Made by a program: the position numbers and the translations under genes. The notes under the pieces were generated by a model. The model did not search any database. It was not told the DNA's origin and worked only from the letters and a program-made list of their open reading frames with translations. 64,000 nucleotides of DNA from Odiellus spinosus (taxonomy: Eukaryota > Arthropoda > Arachnida > Opiliones > Phalangiidae): NCBI GenBank assembly GCA_963920705.1, contig CAWUCO010000263.1:62001-126000 (forward strand), given 5' to 3'. Numbering within the stretch: position 1 is the stretch's first letter; each line of letters begins with the position of its first letter. Shown here piece after piece: positions 32,743 to 44,759 of the stretch.

Positions 32743-32916
32743 TTTTGATAGTTTTTAGATATTACATTTAATTTTTATTTGTAAAAAATAGACTATCTCA
32801 ATTTTCTCGTTATATTTTAAACAAAGAATTACATTCTGGTTCTTATATAAATATTTAAATATATTGGCTATATAAATTTTTAAATATATTGGCTATGTAC
32901 AAACACGGCAGTTGTT

Positions 32917-33035
32917 GGCAACGACCAAATCACGTTGAATACACCGGTTCTCGTCTGATCACCGAAGTTAAGCAGCGTCGAGCGCAGTTAGTACTTGGGA
33001 GGGGGACCACCTGGGAACACTGCGTGTTGTTGTCC
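32917..33035 (+). rRNA. 5S rRNA: 5S rRNA, copy 120
   Basis: T12A; 25-bp duplication. Confidence 0.94.
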
Positions 33036-33184
33036 TTTTGATAGTTTTTAGATATTACATTTAATTTTTATTTGTAAAAAATAGACTATCTCAATTTTCT
33101 CGTTATATTTTAAACGATGAATTACATTCTGGTTCTTATATAAATATTTAAATATATTGGCTATGTACAAACACGGCAGTTGTT

Positions 33185-33303
33185 GGCAACGACCATATCA
33201 CGTTGAATACACCGGTTCTCGTCTGATCACCGAAGTTAAGCAGCGTCGAGCGCAGTTAGTACTTGGGAGGGGGACCACCTGGGAACACTGCGTGTTGTTG
33301 TCC
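33185..33303 (+). rRNA. 5S rRNA: 5S rRNA, copy 121
   Basis: Consensus. Confidence 0.96.
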
Positions 33304-33477
33304 TTTTGATAGTTTTTAGATATTACATTTAATTTTTATTTGTAAAAAATAGACTATCTCAATTTTCTCGTTATATTTTAAACAAAGAATTACATTCTGG
33401 TTCTTATATAAATATTTAAATATATTGGCTATATAAATTTTTAAATATATTGGCTATGTACAAACACGGCAGTTGTT

Positions 33478-33596
33478 GGCAACGACCAAATCACGTTGAA
33501 TACACCGGTTCTCGTCTGATCACCGAAGTTAAGCAGCGTCGAGCGCAGTTAGTACTTGGGAGGGGGACCACCTGGGAACACTGCGTGTTGTTGTCC
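33478..33596 (+). rRNA. 5S rRNA: 5S rRNA, copy 122
   Basis: T12A; 25-bp duplication. Confidence 0.94.
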
Positions 33597-33745
33597 TTTT
33601 GATAGTTTTTAGATATTACATTTAATTTTTATTTGTAAAAAATAGACTATCTCAATTTTCTCGTTATATTTTAAACGATGAATTACATTCTGGTTCTTAT
33701 ATAAATATTTAAATATATTGGCTATGTACAAACACGGCAGTTGTT

Positions 33746-33864
33746 GGCAACGACCATATCACGTTGAATACACCGGTTCTCGTCTGATCACCGAAGTTAA
33801 GCAGCGTCGAGCGCAGTTAGTACTTGGGAGGGGGACCACCTGGGAACACTGCGTGTTGTTGTCC
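33746..33864 (+). rRNA. 5S rRNA: 5S rRNA, copy 123
   Basis: Consensus. Confidence 0.96.
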
Positions 33865-34013
33865 TTTTGATAGTTTTTAGATATTACATTTAATTTTTAT
33901 TTGTAAAAAATAGACTATCTCAATTTTCTCGTTATATTTTAAACAATGAATTACATTCTGGTTCTTATATAAATATTTAAATATATTGGCTATGTACAAA
34001 CACGGCAGTTGTT

Positions 34014-34132
34014 GGCAACGACCATATCACGTTGAATACACCGGTTCTCGTCTGATCACCGAAGTTAAGCAGCGTCGAGCGCAGTTAGTACTTGGGAGGG
34101 GGACCACCTGGGAACACTGCGTGTTGTTGTCC
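34014..34132 (+). rRNA. 5S rRNA: 5S rRNA, copy 124
   Basis: Consensus; CAATG head, unusual in this zone. Confidence 0.96.
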
Positions 34133-34306
34133 TTTTGATAGTTTTTAGATATTACATTTAATTTTTATTTGTAAAAAATAGACTATCTCAATTTTCTCGT
34201 TATATTTTAAACAAAGAATTACATTCTGGTTCTTATATAAATATTTAAATATATTGGCTATATAAATTTTTAAATATATTGGCTATGTACAAACACGGCA
34301 GTTGTT

Positions 34307-34425
34307 GGCAACGACCAAATCACGTTGAATACACCGGTTCTCGTCTGATCACCGAAGTTAAGCAGCGTCGAGCGCAGTTAGTACTTGGGAGGGGGACCAC
34401 CTGGGAACACTGCGTGTTGTTGTCC
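34307..34425 (+). rRNA. 5S rRNA: 5S rRNA, copy 125
   Basis: T12A; 25-bp duplication. Confidence 0.94.
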
Positions 34426-34574
34426 TTTTGATAGTTTTTAGATATTACATTTAATTTTTATTTGTAAAAAATAGACTATCTCAATTTTCTCGTTATATTT
34501 TAAACGATGAATTACATTCTGGTTCTTATATAAATATTTAAATATATTGGCTATGTACAAACACGGCAGTTGTT

Positions 34575-34693
34575 GGCAACGACCATATCACGTTGAATAC
34601 ACCGGTTCTCGTCTGATCACCGAAGTTAAGCAGCGTCGAGCGCAGTTAGTACTTGGGAGGGGGACCACCTGGGAACACTGCGTGTTGTTGTCC
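34575..34693 (+). rRNA. 5S rRNA: 5S rRNA, copy 126
   Basis: Consensus. Confidence 0.96.
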
Positions 34694-34842
34694 TTTTGAT
34701 AGTTTTTAGATATTACATTTAATTTTTATTTGTAAAAAATAGACTATCTCAATTTTCTCGTTATATTTTAAACGATGAATTACATTCTGGTTCTTATATA
34801 AATATTTAAATATATTGGCTATGTACAAACACGGCAGTTGTT

Positions 34843-34961
34843 GGCAACGACCATATCACGTTGAATACACCGGTTCTCGTCTGATCACCGAAGTAAAGCA
34901 GCGTCGAGCGCAGTTAGTACTTGGGAGGGGGACCACCTGGGAACACTGCGTGTTGTTGTCC
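34843..34961 (+). rRNA. 5S rRNA: 5S rRNA, copy 127
   Basis: T53A. Confidence 0.94.
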
Positions 34962-35110
34962 TTTTGATAGTTTTTAGATATTACATTTAATTTTTATTTG
35001 TAAAAAATAGACTATCTCAATTTTCTCGTTATATTTTAAACGATGAATTACATTCTGGTTCTTATATAAATATTTAAATATATTGGCTATGTACAAACAC
35101 GGCAGTTGTT

Positions 35111-35229
35111 GGCAACGACCATATCACGTTGAATACACCGGTTCTCGTCTGATCACCGAAGTTAAGCAGCGTCGAGCGCAGTTAGTACTTGGGAGGGGGA
35201 CCACCTGGGAACACTGCGTGTTGTTGTCC
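35111..35229 (+). rRNA. 5S rRNA: 5S rRNA, copy 128
   Basis: Consensus. Confidence 0.96.
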
Positions 35230-35378
35230 TTTTGATAGTTTTTAGATATTACATTTAATTTTTATTTGTAAAAAATAGACTATCTCAATTTTCTCGTTAT
35301 ATTTTAAACGATGAATTACATTCTGGTTCTTATATAAATATTTAAATATATTGGCTATGTACAAACACGGCAGATGTT

Positions 35379-35497
35379 GGCAACGACCATATCACGTTGA
35401 ATACACCGGTTCTCGTCTGATCACCGAAGTAAAGCAGCGTCGAGCGCAGTTAGTACTTGGGAGGGGGACCACCTGGGAACACTGCGTGTTGTTGTCC
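35379..35497 (+). rRNA. 5S rRNA: 5S rRNA, copy 129
   Basis: T53A; upstream CAGATGTT instead of CAGTTGTT. Confidence 0.94.
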
Positions 35498-35646
35498 TTT
35501 TGATAGTTTTTAGATATTACATTTAATTTTTATTTGTAAAAAATAGACTATCTCAATTTTCTCGTTATATTTTAAACAAAGAATTACATTCTGGTTCTTA
35601 TATAAATATTTAAATATATTGGCTATGTACAAACACGGCAGTTGTT

Positions 35647-35765
35647 GGCAACGACCAAATCACGTTGAATACACCGGTTCTCGTCTGATCACCGAAGTTA
35701 AGCAGCGTCGAGCGCAGTTAGTACTTGGGAGGGGGACCACCTGGGAACACTGCGTGTTGTTGTCC
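35647..35765 (+). rRNA. 5S rRNA: 5S rRNA, copy 130
   Basis: T12A with a CAAAG head but without the 25-bp duplication: a mixed unit or loss of one repeat. Confidence 0.94.
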
Positions 35766-35914
35766 TTTTGATAGTTTTTAGATATTACATTTAATTTTTA
35801 TTTGTAAAAAATAGACTATCTCAATTTTCTCGTTATATTTTAAACGATGAATTACATTCTGGTTCTTATATAAATATTTAAATATATTGGCTATGTACAA
35901 ACACGGCAGTTGTT

Positions 35915-36033
35915 GGCAACGACCATATCACGTTGAATACACCGGTTCTCGTCTGATCACCGAAGTTAAGCAGCGTCGAGCGCAGTTAGTACTTGGGAGG
36001 GGGACCACCTGGGAACACTGCGTGTTGTTGTCC
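35915..36033 (+). rRNA. 5S rRNA: 5S rRNA, copy 131
   Basis: Consensus. Confidence 0.96.
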
Positions 36034-36182
36034 TTTTGATAGTTTTTAGATATTACATTTAATTTTTATTTGTAAAAAATAGACTATCTCAATTTTCTCG
36101 TTATATTTTAAACGATGAATTACATTCTGGTTCTTATATAAATATTTAAATATATTGGCTATGTACAAACACGGCAGTTGTT

Positions 36183-36301
36183 GGCAACGACCAAATCACG
36201 TTGAATACACCGGTTCGCGTCTGATCACCGAAGTTAAGCAGCGTCGAGCGCAGTTAGTACTTGGGAGGGGGACCACCTGGGAACACTGCGTGTTGTTGTC
36301 C
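36183..36301 (+). rRNA. 5S rRNA: 5S rRNA, copy 132
   Basis: T12A, T35G with a CGATG head and no duplication: mixed unit like copy 61. Confidence 0.93.
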
Positions 36302-36450
36302 TTTTGATAGTTTTTAGATATTACATTTAATTTTTATTTGTAAAAAATAGACTATCTCAATTTTCTCGTTATATTTTAAACGATGAATTACATTCTGGTT
36401 CTTATATAAATATTTAAATATATTGGCTATGTACAAACACGGCAGTTGTT

Positions 36451-36569
36451 GGCAACGACCATATCACGTTGAATACACCGGTTCTCGTCTGATCACCGAA
36501 GTTAAGCAGCGTCGAGCGCAGTTAGTACTTGGGAGGGGGACCACCTGGGAACACTGCGTGTTGTTGTCC
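36451..36569 (+). rRNA. 5S rRNA: 5S rRNA, copy 133
   Basis: Consensus. Confidence 0.96.
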
Positions 36570-36718
36570 TTTTGATAGTTTTTAGATATTACATTTAATT
36601 TTTATTTGTAAAAAATAGACTATCTCAATTTTCTCGTTATATTTTAAACGATGAATTACATTCTGGTTCTTATATAAATATTTAAATATATTGGCTATGT
36701 ACAAACACGGCAGTTGTT

Positions 36719-36837
36719 GGCAACGACCATATCACGTTGAATACACCGGTTCTCGTCTGATCACCGAAGTAAAGCAGCGTCGAGCGCAGTTAGTACTTGG
36801 GAGGGGGACCACCTGGGAACACTGCGTGTTGTTGTCC
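36719..36837 (+). rRNA. 5S rRNA: 5S rRNA, copy 134
   Basis: T53A. Confidence 0.94.
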
Positions 36838-37011
36838 TTTTGATAGTTTTTAGATATTACATTTAATTTTTATTTGTAAAAAATAGACTATCTCAATTTT
36901 CTCGTTATATTTTAAACAAAGAATTACATTCTGGTTCTTATATAAATATTTAAATATATTGGCTATATAAATTTTTAAATATATTGGCTATGTACAAACA
37001 CGGCAGTTGTT

Positions 37012-37130
37012 GGCAACGACCAAATCACGTTGAATACACCGGTTCTCGTCTGATCACCGAAGTTAAGCAGCGTCGAGCGCAGATAGTACTTGGGAGGGGG
37101 ACCACCTGGGAACACTGCGTGTTGTTGTCC
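37012..37130 (+). rRNA. 5S rRNA: 5S rRNA, copy 135
   Basis: T12A, T72A; 25-bp duplication. Confidence 0.94.
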
Positions 37131-37279
37131 TTTTGATAGTTTTTAGATATTACATTTAATTTTTATTTGTAAAAAATAGACTATCTCAATTTTCTCGTTA
37201 TATTTTAAACAATGAATTACTTACTGGTTCTCATATAAATATTTAAATATATTGGCTATGTACAAACACGGCAGTTGTT

Positions 37280-37398
37280 GGCAACGACCATATCACGTTG
37301 AATACACCGGTTCTCGTCTGATCACCGAAGTTAAGCAGCGTCGAGCGCAGTTAGTACTTGGGAGGGGGACCACCTGGGAGCACTGCGTGTTGTTGTCC
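37280..37398 (+). rRNA. 5S rRNA: 5S rRNA, copy 136
   Basis: Private A101G; upstream spacer reads TTACTTACTGG and CTCATATAA. Confidence 0.93.
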
Positions 37399-37547
37399 TT
37401 TTGATAGTTTTTAGATATTACATTTAATTTTTATTTGTAAAAAATAGACTATCTCAATTTTCTCGTTATATTTTAAACAATGAATTACATTCTGGTTCTT
37501 ATATAAATATTTAAATATATTGGCTATGTACAAACACGGCAGTTGTT

Positions 37548-37666
37548 GGCAACGACCATATCACGTTGAATACACCGGTTCTCGTCTGATCACCGAAGTT
37601 AAGCAGCGTCGAGCGCAGTTAGTACTTGGGAGGGGGACCACCTGGGAACACTGCGTGTTGTTGTCC
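37548..37666 (+). rRNA. 5S rRNA: 5S rRNA, copy 137
   Basis: Consensus. Confidence 0.96.
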
Positions 37667-37815
37667 TTTTGATAGTTTTTAGATATTACATTTAATTTTT
37701 ATTTGTAAAAAATAGACTATCTCAATTTTCTCGTTATATTTTAAACAATGAATTACATTGTGGTTCTTATATAAATATTTAAATATATTGGCTATGTACA
37801 AACACGGCAGTTGTT

Positions 37816-37934
37816 GGCAACGACCATATCACGTTGAATACACCGGTTCTCGTCTGATCACCGAAGTTAAGCAGCGTCGAGCGCAGTTAGTACTTGGGAG
37901 GGGGACCACCTGGGAACACTGCGTGTTGTTGTCC
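37816..37934 (+). rRNA. 5S rRNA: 5S rRNA, copy 138
   Basis: Consensus; CATTTTATTTTT downstream. Confidence 0.96.
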
Positions 37935-38083
37935 TTTTGATAGTTTTTAGATATTACATTTTATTTTTATTTGTAAAAAATAGACTATCTCAATTTTCTC
38001 GTTATATTTTAAACAATGAATTACATTCTGGTTCTTATATAAATATTTAAATATATTGGCTATGTACAAACACGGCAGTTGTT

Positions 38084-38202
38084 GGCAACGACCATATCAC
38101 GTTGAATACACCGGTTCTCGTCTGATCACCGAAGTTAAGCAGCGTCGAGCGCAGGTAGTACTTGGGAGGGGGACCACCTGGGAACACTGCGTGTTGTTGT
38201 CC
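38084..38202 (+). rRNA. 5S rRNA: 5S rRNA, copy 139
   Basis: T72G, in the intermediate element. Confidence 0.94.
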
Positions 38203-38351
38203 TTTTGATAGTTTTTAGATATTACATTTAATTTTTATTTGTAAAAAATAGACTATCTCAATTTTCTCGTTATATTTTAAACAATGAATTACATTCTGGT
38301 TCTTATATAAATATTTAAATATATTGGCTATGTACAAACACGGCAGTTGTT

Positions 38352-38470
38352 GGCAACGACCATATCACGTTGAATACACCGGTTCTCGTCTGATCACCGA
38401 AGTTAAGCAGCGTCGAGCGCAGTTAGTACTTGGGAGGGGGACCACCTGGGAACACTGCGTGTTGTTGTCC
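38352..38470 (+). rRNA. 5S rRNA: 5S rRNA, copy 140
   Basis: Consensus. Confidence 0.96.
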
Positions 38471-38619
38471 TTTTGATAGTTTTTAGATATTACATTTAAT
38501 TTTTATTTGTAAAAAATAGACTATCTCAATTTTCTCGTTATATTTTAAACAATGAATTACATTGTGGTTCTTATATAAATATTTAAATATATTGGCTATG
38601 TACAAACACGGCAGTTGTT

Positions 38620-38738
38620 GGCAACGACCATATCACGTTGAATACACCGGTTCTCGTCTGATCACCGAAGTTAAGCAGCGTCGAGCGCAGTTAGTACTTG
38701 GGAGGGGGACCACCTGGGAACACTGCGTGTTGTTGTCC
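38620..38738 (+). rRNA. 5S rRNA: 5S rRNA, copy 141
   Basis: Consensus; CATTTTATTTTT downstream. Confidence 0.96.
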
Positions 38739-38887
38739 TTTTGATAGTTTTTAGATATTACATTTTATTTTTATTTGTAAAAAATAGACTATCTCAATTT
38801 TCTCGTTATATTTTAAACGATGAATTACATTCTGGTTCTTATATAAATATTTAAATATATTGGCTATGTACAAACACGGCAGTTGTT

Positions 38888-39006
38888 GGCAACGACCATA
38901 TCACGTTGAATACACCGGTTCTCGTCTGATCACCGAAGTAAAGCAGCGTCGAGCGCAGTTAGTACTTGGGAGGGGGACCACCTGGGAACACTGCGTGTTG
39001 TTGTCC
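38888..39006 (+). rRNA. 5S rRNA: 5S rRNA, copy 142
   Basis: T53A. Confidence 0.94.
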
Positions 39007-39180
39007 TTTTGATAGTTTTTAGATATTACATTTAATTTTTATTTGTAAAAAATAGACTATCTCAATTTTCTCGTTATATTTTAAACAAAGAATTACATTC
39101 TGGTTCTTATATAAATATTTAAATATATTGGCTATATAAATTTTTAAATATATTGGCTATGTACAAACACGGCAGTTGTT

Positions 39181-39299
39181 GGCAACGACCAAATCACGTT
39201 GAATACACCGGTTCTCGTCTGATCACCGAAGTTAAGCAGCGTCGAGCGCAGATAGTACTTGGGAGGGGGACCACCTGGGAACACTGCGTGTTGTTGTCC
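39181..39299 (+). rRNA. 5S rRNA: 5S rRNA, copy 143
   Basis: T12A, T72A; 25-bp duplication. Confidence 0.94.
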
Positions 39300-39448
39300 T
39301 TTTGATAGTTTTTAGATATTACATTTAATTTTTATTTGTAAAAAATAGACTATCTCAATTTTCTCGTTATATTTTAAACAATGAATTACATTCTGGTTCT
39401 CATATAAATATTTAAATATATTGGCTATGTACAAACACGGCAGTTGTT

Positions 39449-39567
39449 GGCAACGACCATATCACGTTGAATACACCGGTTCTCGTCTGATCACCGAAGT
39501 TAAGCAGCGTCGAGCGCAGGTAGTACTTGGGAGGGGGACCACCTGGGAACACTGCGTGTTGTTGTCC
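39449..39567 (+). rRNA. 5S rRNA: 5S rRNA, copy 144
   Basis: T72G; CTCATATAA upstream. Confidence 0.94.
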
Positions 39568-39716
39568 TTTTGATAGTTTTTAGATATTACATTTAATTTT
39601 TATTTGTAAAAAATAGACTATCTCAATTTTCTCGTTATATTTTAAACAATGAATTACATTCTGGTTCTTATATAAATATTTAAATATATTGGCTATGTAC
39701 AAACACGGCAGTTGTT

Positions 39717-39835
39717 GGCAACGACCATATCACGTTGAATACACCGGTTCTCGTCTGATCACCGAAGTTAAGCAGCGTCGAGCGCAGTTAGTACTTGGGA
39801 GGGGGACCACCTGGGAACACTGCGTGTTGTTGTCC
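39717..39835 (+). rRNA. 5S rRNA: 5S rRNA, copy 145
   Basis: Consensus. Confidence 0.96.
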
Positions 39836-39984
39836 TTTTGATAGTTTTTAGATATTACATTTAATTTTTATTTGTAAAAAATAGACTATCTCAATTTTCT
39901 CGTTATATTTTAAACAATGAATTACATTGTGGTTCTTATATAAATATTTAAATATATTGGCTATGTACAAACACGGCAGTTGTT

Positions 39985-40103
39985 GGCAACGACCATATCA
40001 CGTTGAATACACCGGTTCTCGTCTGATCACCGAAGTTAAGCAGCGTCGAGCGCAGTTAGTACTTGGGAGGGGGACCACCTGGGAACACTGCGTGTTGTTG
40101 TCC
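39985..40103 (+). rRNA. 5S rRNA: 5S rRNA, copy 146
   Basis: Consensus. Confidence 0.96.
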
Positions 40104-40252
40104 TTTTGATAGTTTTTAGATATTACATTTAATTTTTATTTGTAAAAAATAGACTATCTCAATTTTCTCGTTATATTTTAAACGATGAATTACATTCTGG
40201 TTCTTATATAAATATTTAAATATATTGGCTATGTACAAACACGGCAGTTGTT

Positions 40253-40371
40253 GGCAACGACCATATCACGTTGAATACACCGGTTCTCGTCTGATCACCG
40301 AAGTAAAGCAGCGTCGAGCGCAGTTAGTACTTGGGAGGGGGACCACCTGGGAACACTGCGTGTTGTTGTCC
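40253..40371 (+). rRNA. 5S rRNA: 5S rRNA, copy 147
   Basis: T53A. Confidence 0.94.
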
Positions 40372-40545
40372 TTTTGATAGTTTTTAGATATTACATTTAA
40401 TTTTTATTTGTAAAAAATAGACTATCTCAATTTTCTCGTTATATTTTAAACAAAGAATTACATTCTGGTTCTTATATAAATATTTAAATATATTGGCTAT
40501 ATAAATTTTTAAATATATTGGCTATGTACAAACACGGCAGTTGTT

Positions 40546-40664
40546 GGCAACGACCAAATCACGTTGAATACACCGGTTCTCGTCTGATCACCGAAGTTAA
40601 GCAGCGTCGAGCGCAGATAGTACTTGGGAGGGGGACCACCTGGGAACACTGCGTGTTGTTGTCC
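40546..40664 (+). rRNA. 5S rRNA: 5S rRNA, copy 148
   Basis: T12A, T72A; 25-bp duplication. Confidence 0.94.
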
Positions 40665-40813
40665 TTTTGATAGTTTTTAGATATTACATTTAATTTTTAT
40701 TTGTAAAAAATAGACTATCTCAATTTTCTCGTTATATTTTAAACAATGAATTACATTCTGGTTCTCATATAAATATTTAAATATATTGGCTATGTACAAA
40801 CACGGCAGTTGTT

Positions 40814-40932
40814 GGCAACGACCATATCACGTTGAATACACCGGTTCTCGTCTGATCACCGAAGTTAAGCAGCGTCGAGCGCAGTTAGTACTTGGGAGGG
40901 GGACCACCTGGGAACACTGCGTGTTGTTGTCC
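40814..40932 (+). rRNA. 5S rRNA: 5S rRNA, copy 149
   Basis: Consensus; CTCATATAA upstream. Confidence 0.95.
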
Positions 40933-41081
40933 TTTTGATAGTTTTTAGATATTACATTTAATTTTTATTTGTAAAAAATAGACTATCTCAATTTTCTCGT
41001 TATATTTTAAACAATGAATTACATTCTGGTTCTTATATAAATATTTAAATATATTGGCTATGTACAAACACGGCAGTTGTT

Positions 41082-41200
41082 GGCAACGACCATATCACGT
41101 TGAATACACCGGTTCTCGTCTGATCACCGAAGTTAAGCAGCGTCGAGCGCAGTTAGTACTTGGGAGGGGGACCACCTGGGAACACTGCGTGTTGTTGTCC
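41082..41200 (+). rRNA. 5S rRNA: 5S rRNA, copy 150
   Basis: Consensus. Confidence 0.96.
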
Positions 41201-41349
41201 TTTTGATAGTTTTTAGATATTACATTTAATTTTTATTTGTAAAAAATAGACTATCTCAATTTTCTCGTTATATTTTAAACAATGAATTACATTGTGGTTC
41301 TTATATAAATATTTAAATATATTGGCTATGTACAAACACGGCAGTTGTT

Positions 41350-41468
41350 GGCAACGACCATATCACGTTGAATACACCGGTTCTCGTCTGATCACCGAAG
41401 TTAAGCAGCGTCGAGCGCAGTTAGTACTTGGGAGGGGGACCACCTGGGAACACTGCGTGTTGTTGTCC
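41350..41468 (+). rRNA. 5S rRNA: 5S rRNA, copy 151
   Basis: Consensus; CATTTTATTTTT downstream. Confidence 0.96.
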
Positions 41469-41617
41469 TTTTGATAGTTTTTAGATATTACATTTTATTT
41501 TTATTTGTAAAAAATAGACTATCTCAATTTTCTCGTTATATTTTAAACAATGAATTACATTCTGGTTCTTATATAAATATTTAAATATATTGGCTATGTA
41601 CAAACACGGCAGTTGTT

Positions 41618-41736
41618 GGCAACGACCATATCACGTTGAATACACCGGTTCTCGTCTGATCACCGAAGTTAAGCAGCGTCGAGCGCAGGTAGTACTTGGG
41701 AGGGGGACCACCTGGGAACACTGCGTGTTGTTGTCC
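41618..41736 (+). rRNA. 5S rRNA: 5S rRNA, copy 152
   Basis: T72G. Confidence 0.94.
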
Positions 41737-41885
41737 TTTTGATAGTTTTTAGATATTACATTTAATTTTTATTTGTAAAAAATAGACTATCTCAATTTTC
41801 TCGTTATATTTTAAACAATGAATTACATTCTGGTTCTTATATAAATATTTAAATATATTGGCTATGTACAAACACGGCAGTTGTT

Positions 41886-42004
41886 GGCAACGACCATATC
41901 ACGTTGAATACACCGGTTCTCGTCTGATCACCGAAGTTAAGCAGCGTCGAGCGCAGTTAGTACTTGGGAGGGGGACCACCTGGGAACACTGCGTGTTGTT
42001 GTCC
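41886..42004 (+). rRNA. 5S rRNA: 5S rRNA, copy 153
   Basis: Consensus. Confidence 0.96.
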
Positions 42005-42153
42005 TTTTGATAGTTTTTAGATATTACATTTAATTTTTATTTGTAAAAAATAGACTATCTCAATTTTCTCGTTATATTTTAAACAATGAATTACATTGTG
42101 GGTCTTATATAAATATTTAAATATATTGGCTATGTACAAACACGGCAGTTGTT

Positions 42154-42272
42154 GGCAACGACCATATCACGTTGAATACACCGGTTCTCGTCTGATCACC
42201 GAAGTTAAGCAGCGTCGAGCGCAGTTAGTACTTGGGAGGGGGACCACCTGGGAACACTGCGTGTTGTTGTCC
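42154..42272 (+). rRNA. 5S rRNA: 5S rRNA, copy 154
   Basis: Consensus; CATTTTATTTTT downstream. Confidence 0.96.
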
Positions 42273-42446
42273 TTTTGATAGTTTTTAGATATTACATTTT
42301 ATTTTTATTTGTAAAAAATAGACTATCTCAATTTTCTCGTTATATTTTAAACAAAGAATTACATTCTGGTTCTTATATAAATATTTAAATATATTGGCTA
42401 TATAAATTTTTAAATATATTGGCTATGTACAAACACGGCAGTTGTT

Positions 42447-42565
42447 GGCAACGACCATATCACGTTGAATACACCGGTTCTCGTCTGATCACCGAAGTTA
42501 AGCAGCGTCGAGCGCAGTTAGTACTTGGGAGGGGGACCACCTGGGAACACTGCGTGTTGTTGTCC
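42447..42565 (+). rRNA. 5S rRNA: 5S rRNA, copy 155
   Basis: Consensus gene with the 25-bp duplication: mixed unit. Confidence 0.95.
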
Positions 42566-42714
42566 TTTTGATAGTTTTTAGATATTACATTTAATTTTTA
42601 TTTGTAAAAAATAGACTATCTCAATTTTCTCGTTATATTTTAAACAATGAATTACATTCTGGTTCTTATATAAATATTTAAATATATTGGCTATGTACAA
42701 ACACGGCAGTTGTT

Positions 42715-42833
42715 GGCAACGACCATATCACGTTGAATACACCGGTTCTCGTCTGATCACCGAAGTTAAGCAGCGTCGAGCGCAGTTAGTACTTGGGAGG
42801 GGGACCACCTGGGAACACTGCGTGTTGTTGTCC
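42715..42833 (+). rRNA. 5S rRNA: 5S rRNA, copy 156
   Basis: Consensus. Confidence 0.96.
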
Positions 42834-42982
42834 TTTTGATAGTTTTTAGATATTACATTTAATTTTTATTTGTAAAAAATAGACTATCTCAATTTTCTCG
42901 TTATATTTTAAACAATGAATTACATTGTGGTTCTTATATAAATATTTAAATATATTGGCTATGTACAAACACGGCAGTTGTT

Positions 42983-43101
42983 GGCAACGACCATATCACG
43001 TTGAATACACCGGTTCTCGTCTGATCACCGAAGTTAAGCAGCGTCGAGCGCAGTTAGTACTTGGGAGGGGGACCACCTGGGAACACTGCGTGTTGTTGTC
43101 C
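42983..43101 (+). rRNA. 5S rRNA: 5S rRNA, copy 157
   Basis: Consensus; CATTTTATTTTT downstream. Confidence 0.96.
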
Positions 43102-43275
43102 TTTTGATAGTTTTTAGATATTACATTTTATTTTTATTTGTAAAAAATAGACTATCTCAATTTTCTCGTTATATTTTAAACAAAGAATTACATTCTGGTT
43201 CTTATATAAATATTTAAATATATTGGCTATATAAATTTTTAAATATATTGGCTATGTACAAACACGGCAGTTGTT

Positions 43276-43394
43276 GGCAACGACCAAATCACGTTGAATA
43301 CACCGGTTCTCGTCTGATCACCGAAGTTAAGCAGCGTCGAGCGCAGATAGTACTTGGGAGGGGGACCACCTGGGAACACTGCGTGTTGTTGTCC
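43276..43394 (+). rRNA. 5S rRNA: 5S rRNA, copy 158
   Basis: T12A, T72A; 25-bp duplication. Confidence 0.94.
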
Positions 43395-43543
43395 TTTTGA
43401 TAGTTTTTAGATATTACATTTAATTTTTATTTGTAAAAAATAGACTATCTCAATTTTCTCGTTATATTTTAAACAATGAATTACATTCTGGTTCTCATAT
43501 AAATATTTAAATATATTGGCTATGTACAAACACGGCAGTTGTT

Positions 43544-43662
43544 GGCAACGACCATATCACGTTGAATACACCGGTTCTCGTCTGATCACCGAAGTTAAGC
43601 AGCGTCGAGCGCAGGTAGTACTTGGGAGGGGGACCACCTGGGAACACTGCGTGTTGTTGTCC
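43544..43662 (+). rRNA. 5S rRNA: 5S rRNA, copy 159
   Basis: T72G; CTCATATAA upstream. Confidence 0.94.
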
Positions 43663-43811
43663 TTTTGATAGTTTTTAGATATTACATTTAATTTTTATTT
43701 GTAAAAAATAGACTATCTCAATTTTCTCGTTATATTTTAAACAATGAATTACATTCTGGTTCTTATATAAATATTTAAATATATTGGCTATGTACAAACA
43801 CGGCAGTTGTT

Positions 43812-43930
43812 GGCAACGACCATATCACGTTGAATACACCGGTTCTCGTCTGATCACCGAAGTTAAGCAGCGTCGAGCGCAGTTAGTACTTGGGAGGGGG
43901 ACCACCTGGGAACACTGCGTGTTGTTGTCC
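43812..43930 (+). rRNA. 5S rRNA: 5S rRNA, copy 160
   Basis: Consensus. Confidence 0.96.
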
Positions 43931-44079
43931 TTTTGATAGTTTTTAGATATTACATTTAATTTTTATTTGTAAAAAATAGACTATCTCAATTTTCTCGTTA
44001 TATTTTAAACAATGAATTACATTGTGGTTCTTATATAAATATTTAAATATATTGGCTATGTACAAACACGGCAGTTGTT

Positions 44080-44198
44080 GGCAACGACCATATCACGTTG
44101 AATACACCGGTTCTCGTCTGATCACCGAAGTTAAGCAGCGTCGAGCGCAGTTTATACTTGGGAGGGGGACCACCTGGGAACACTGCGTGTTGTTGTCC
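44080..44198 (+). rRNA. 5S rRNA: 5S rRNA, copy 161
   Basis: A74T and G75A, two private changes in the normally conserved loop E strand (TTAGTA becomes TTTATA). Confidence 0.92.
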
Positions 44199-44347
44199 TT
44201 TTGATAGTTTTTAGATATTACATTTTATTTTTATTTGTAAAAAATAGACTATCTCAATTTTCTCGTTATATTTTAAACGATGAATTACATTCTGGTTCTT
44301 ATATAAATATTTAAATATATTGGCTATGTACAAACACGGCAGTTGTT

Positions 44348-44466
44348 GGCAACGACCATATCACGTTGAATACACCGGTTCTCGTCTGATCACCGAAGTA
44401 AAGCAGCGTCGAGCGCAGTTAGTACTTGGGAGGGGGACCACCTGGGAACACTGCGTGTTGTTGTCC
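44348..44466 (+). rRNA. 5S rRNA: 5S rRNA, copy 162
   Basis: T53A. Confidence 0.94.
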
Positions 44467-44640
44467 TTTTGATAGTTTTTAGATATTACATTTAATTTTT
44501 ATTTGTAAAAAATAGACTATCTCAATTTTCTCGTTATATTTTAAACAAAGAATTACATTCTGGTTCTTATATAAATATTTAAATATATTGGCTATATAAA
44601 TTTTTAAATATATTGGCTATGTACAAACACGGCAGTTGTT

Positions 44641-44759
44641 GGCAACGACCATATCACGTTGAATACACCGGTTCTCGTCTGATCACCGAAGTTAAGCAGC
44701 GTCGAGCGCAGTTAGTACTTGGGAGGGGGACCACCTGGGAACACTGCGTGTTGTTGTCC
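44641..44759 (+). rRNA. 5S rRNA: 5S rRNA, copy 163
   Basis: Consensus gene with the 25-bp duplication. Confidence 0.95.

Larger units (their letters stand above)
37939..40668 (+). repeat. 1365-bp five-unit higher-order repeat, two full copies
   Basis: 37939-39303 and 39304-40668: T72G, consensus, consensus, T53A, T12A/T72A with duplication. A partial third copy follows to about 41.5 kb with a consensus gene in place of T72G. The three-unit T72G module recurs with genes starting at 38084, 39449, 41618, 43544 and 46567. Confidence 0.88.
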
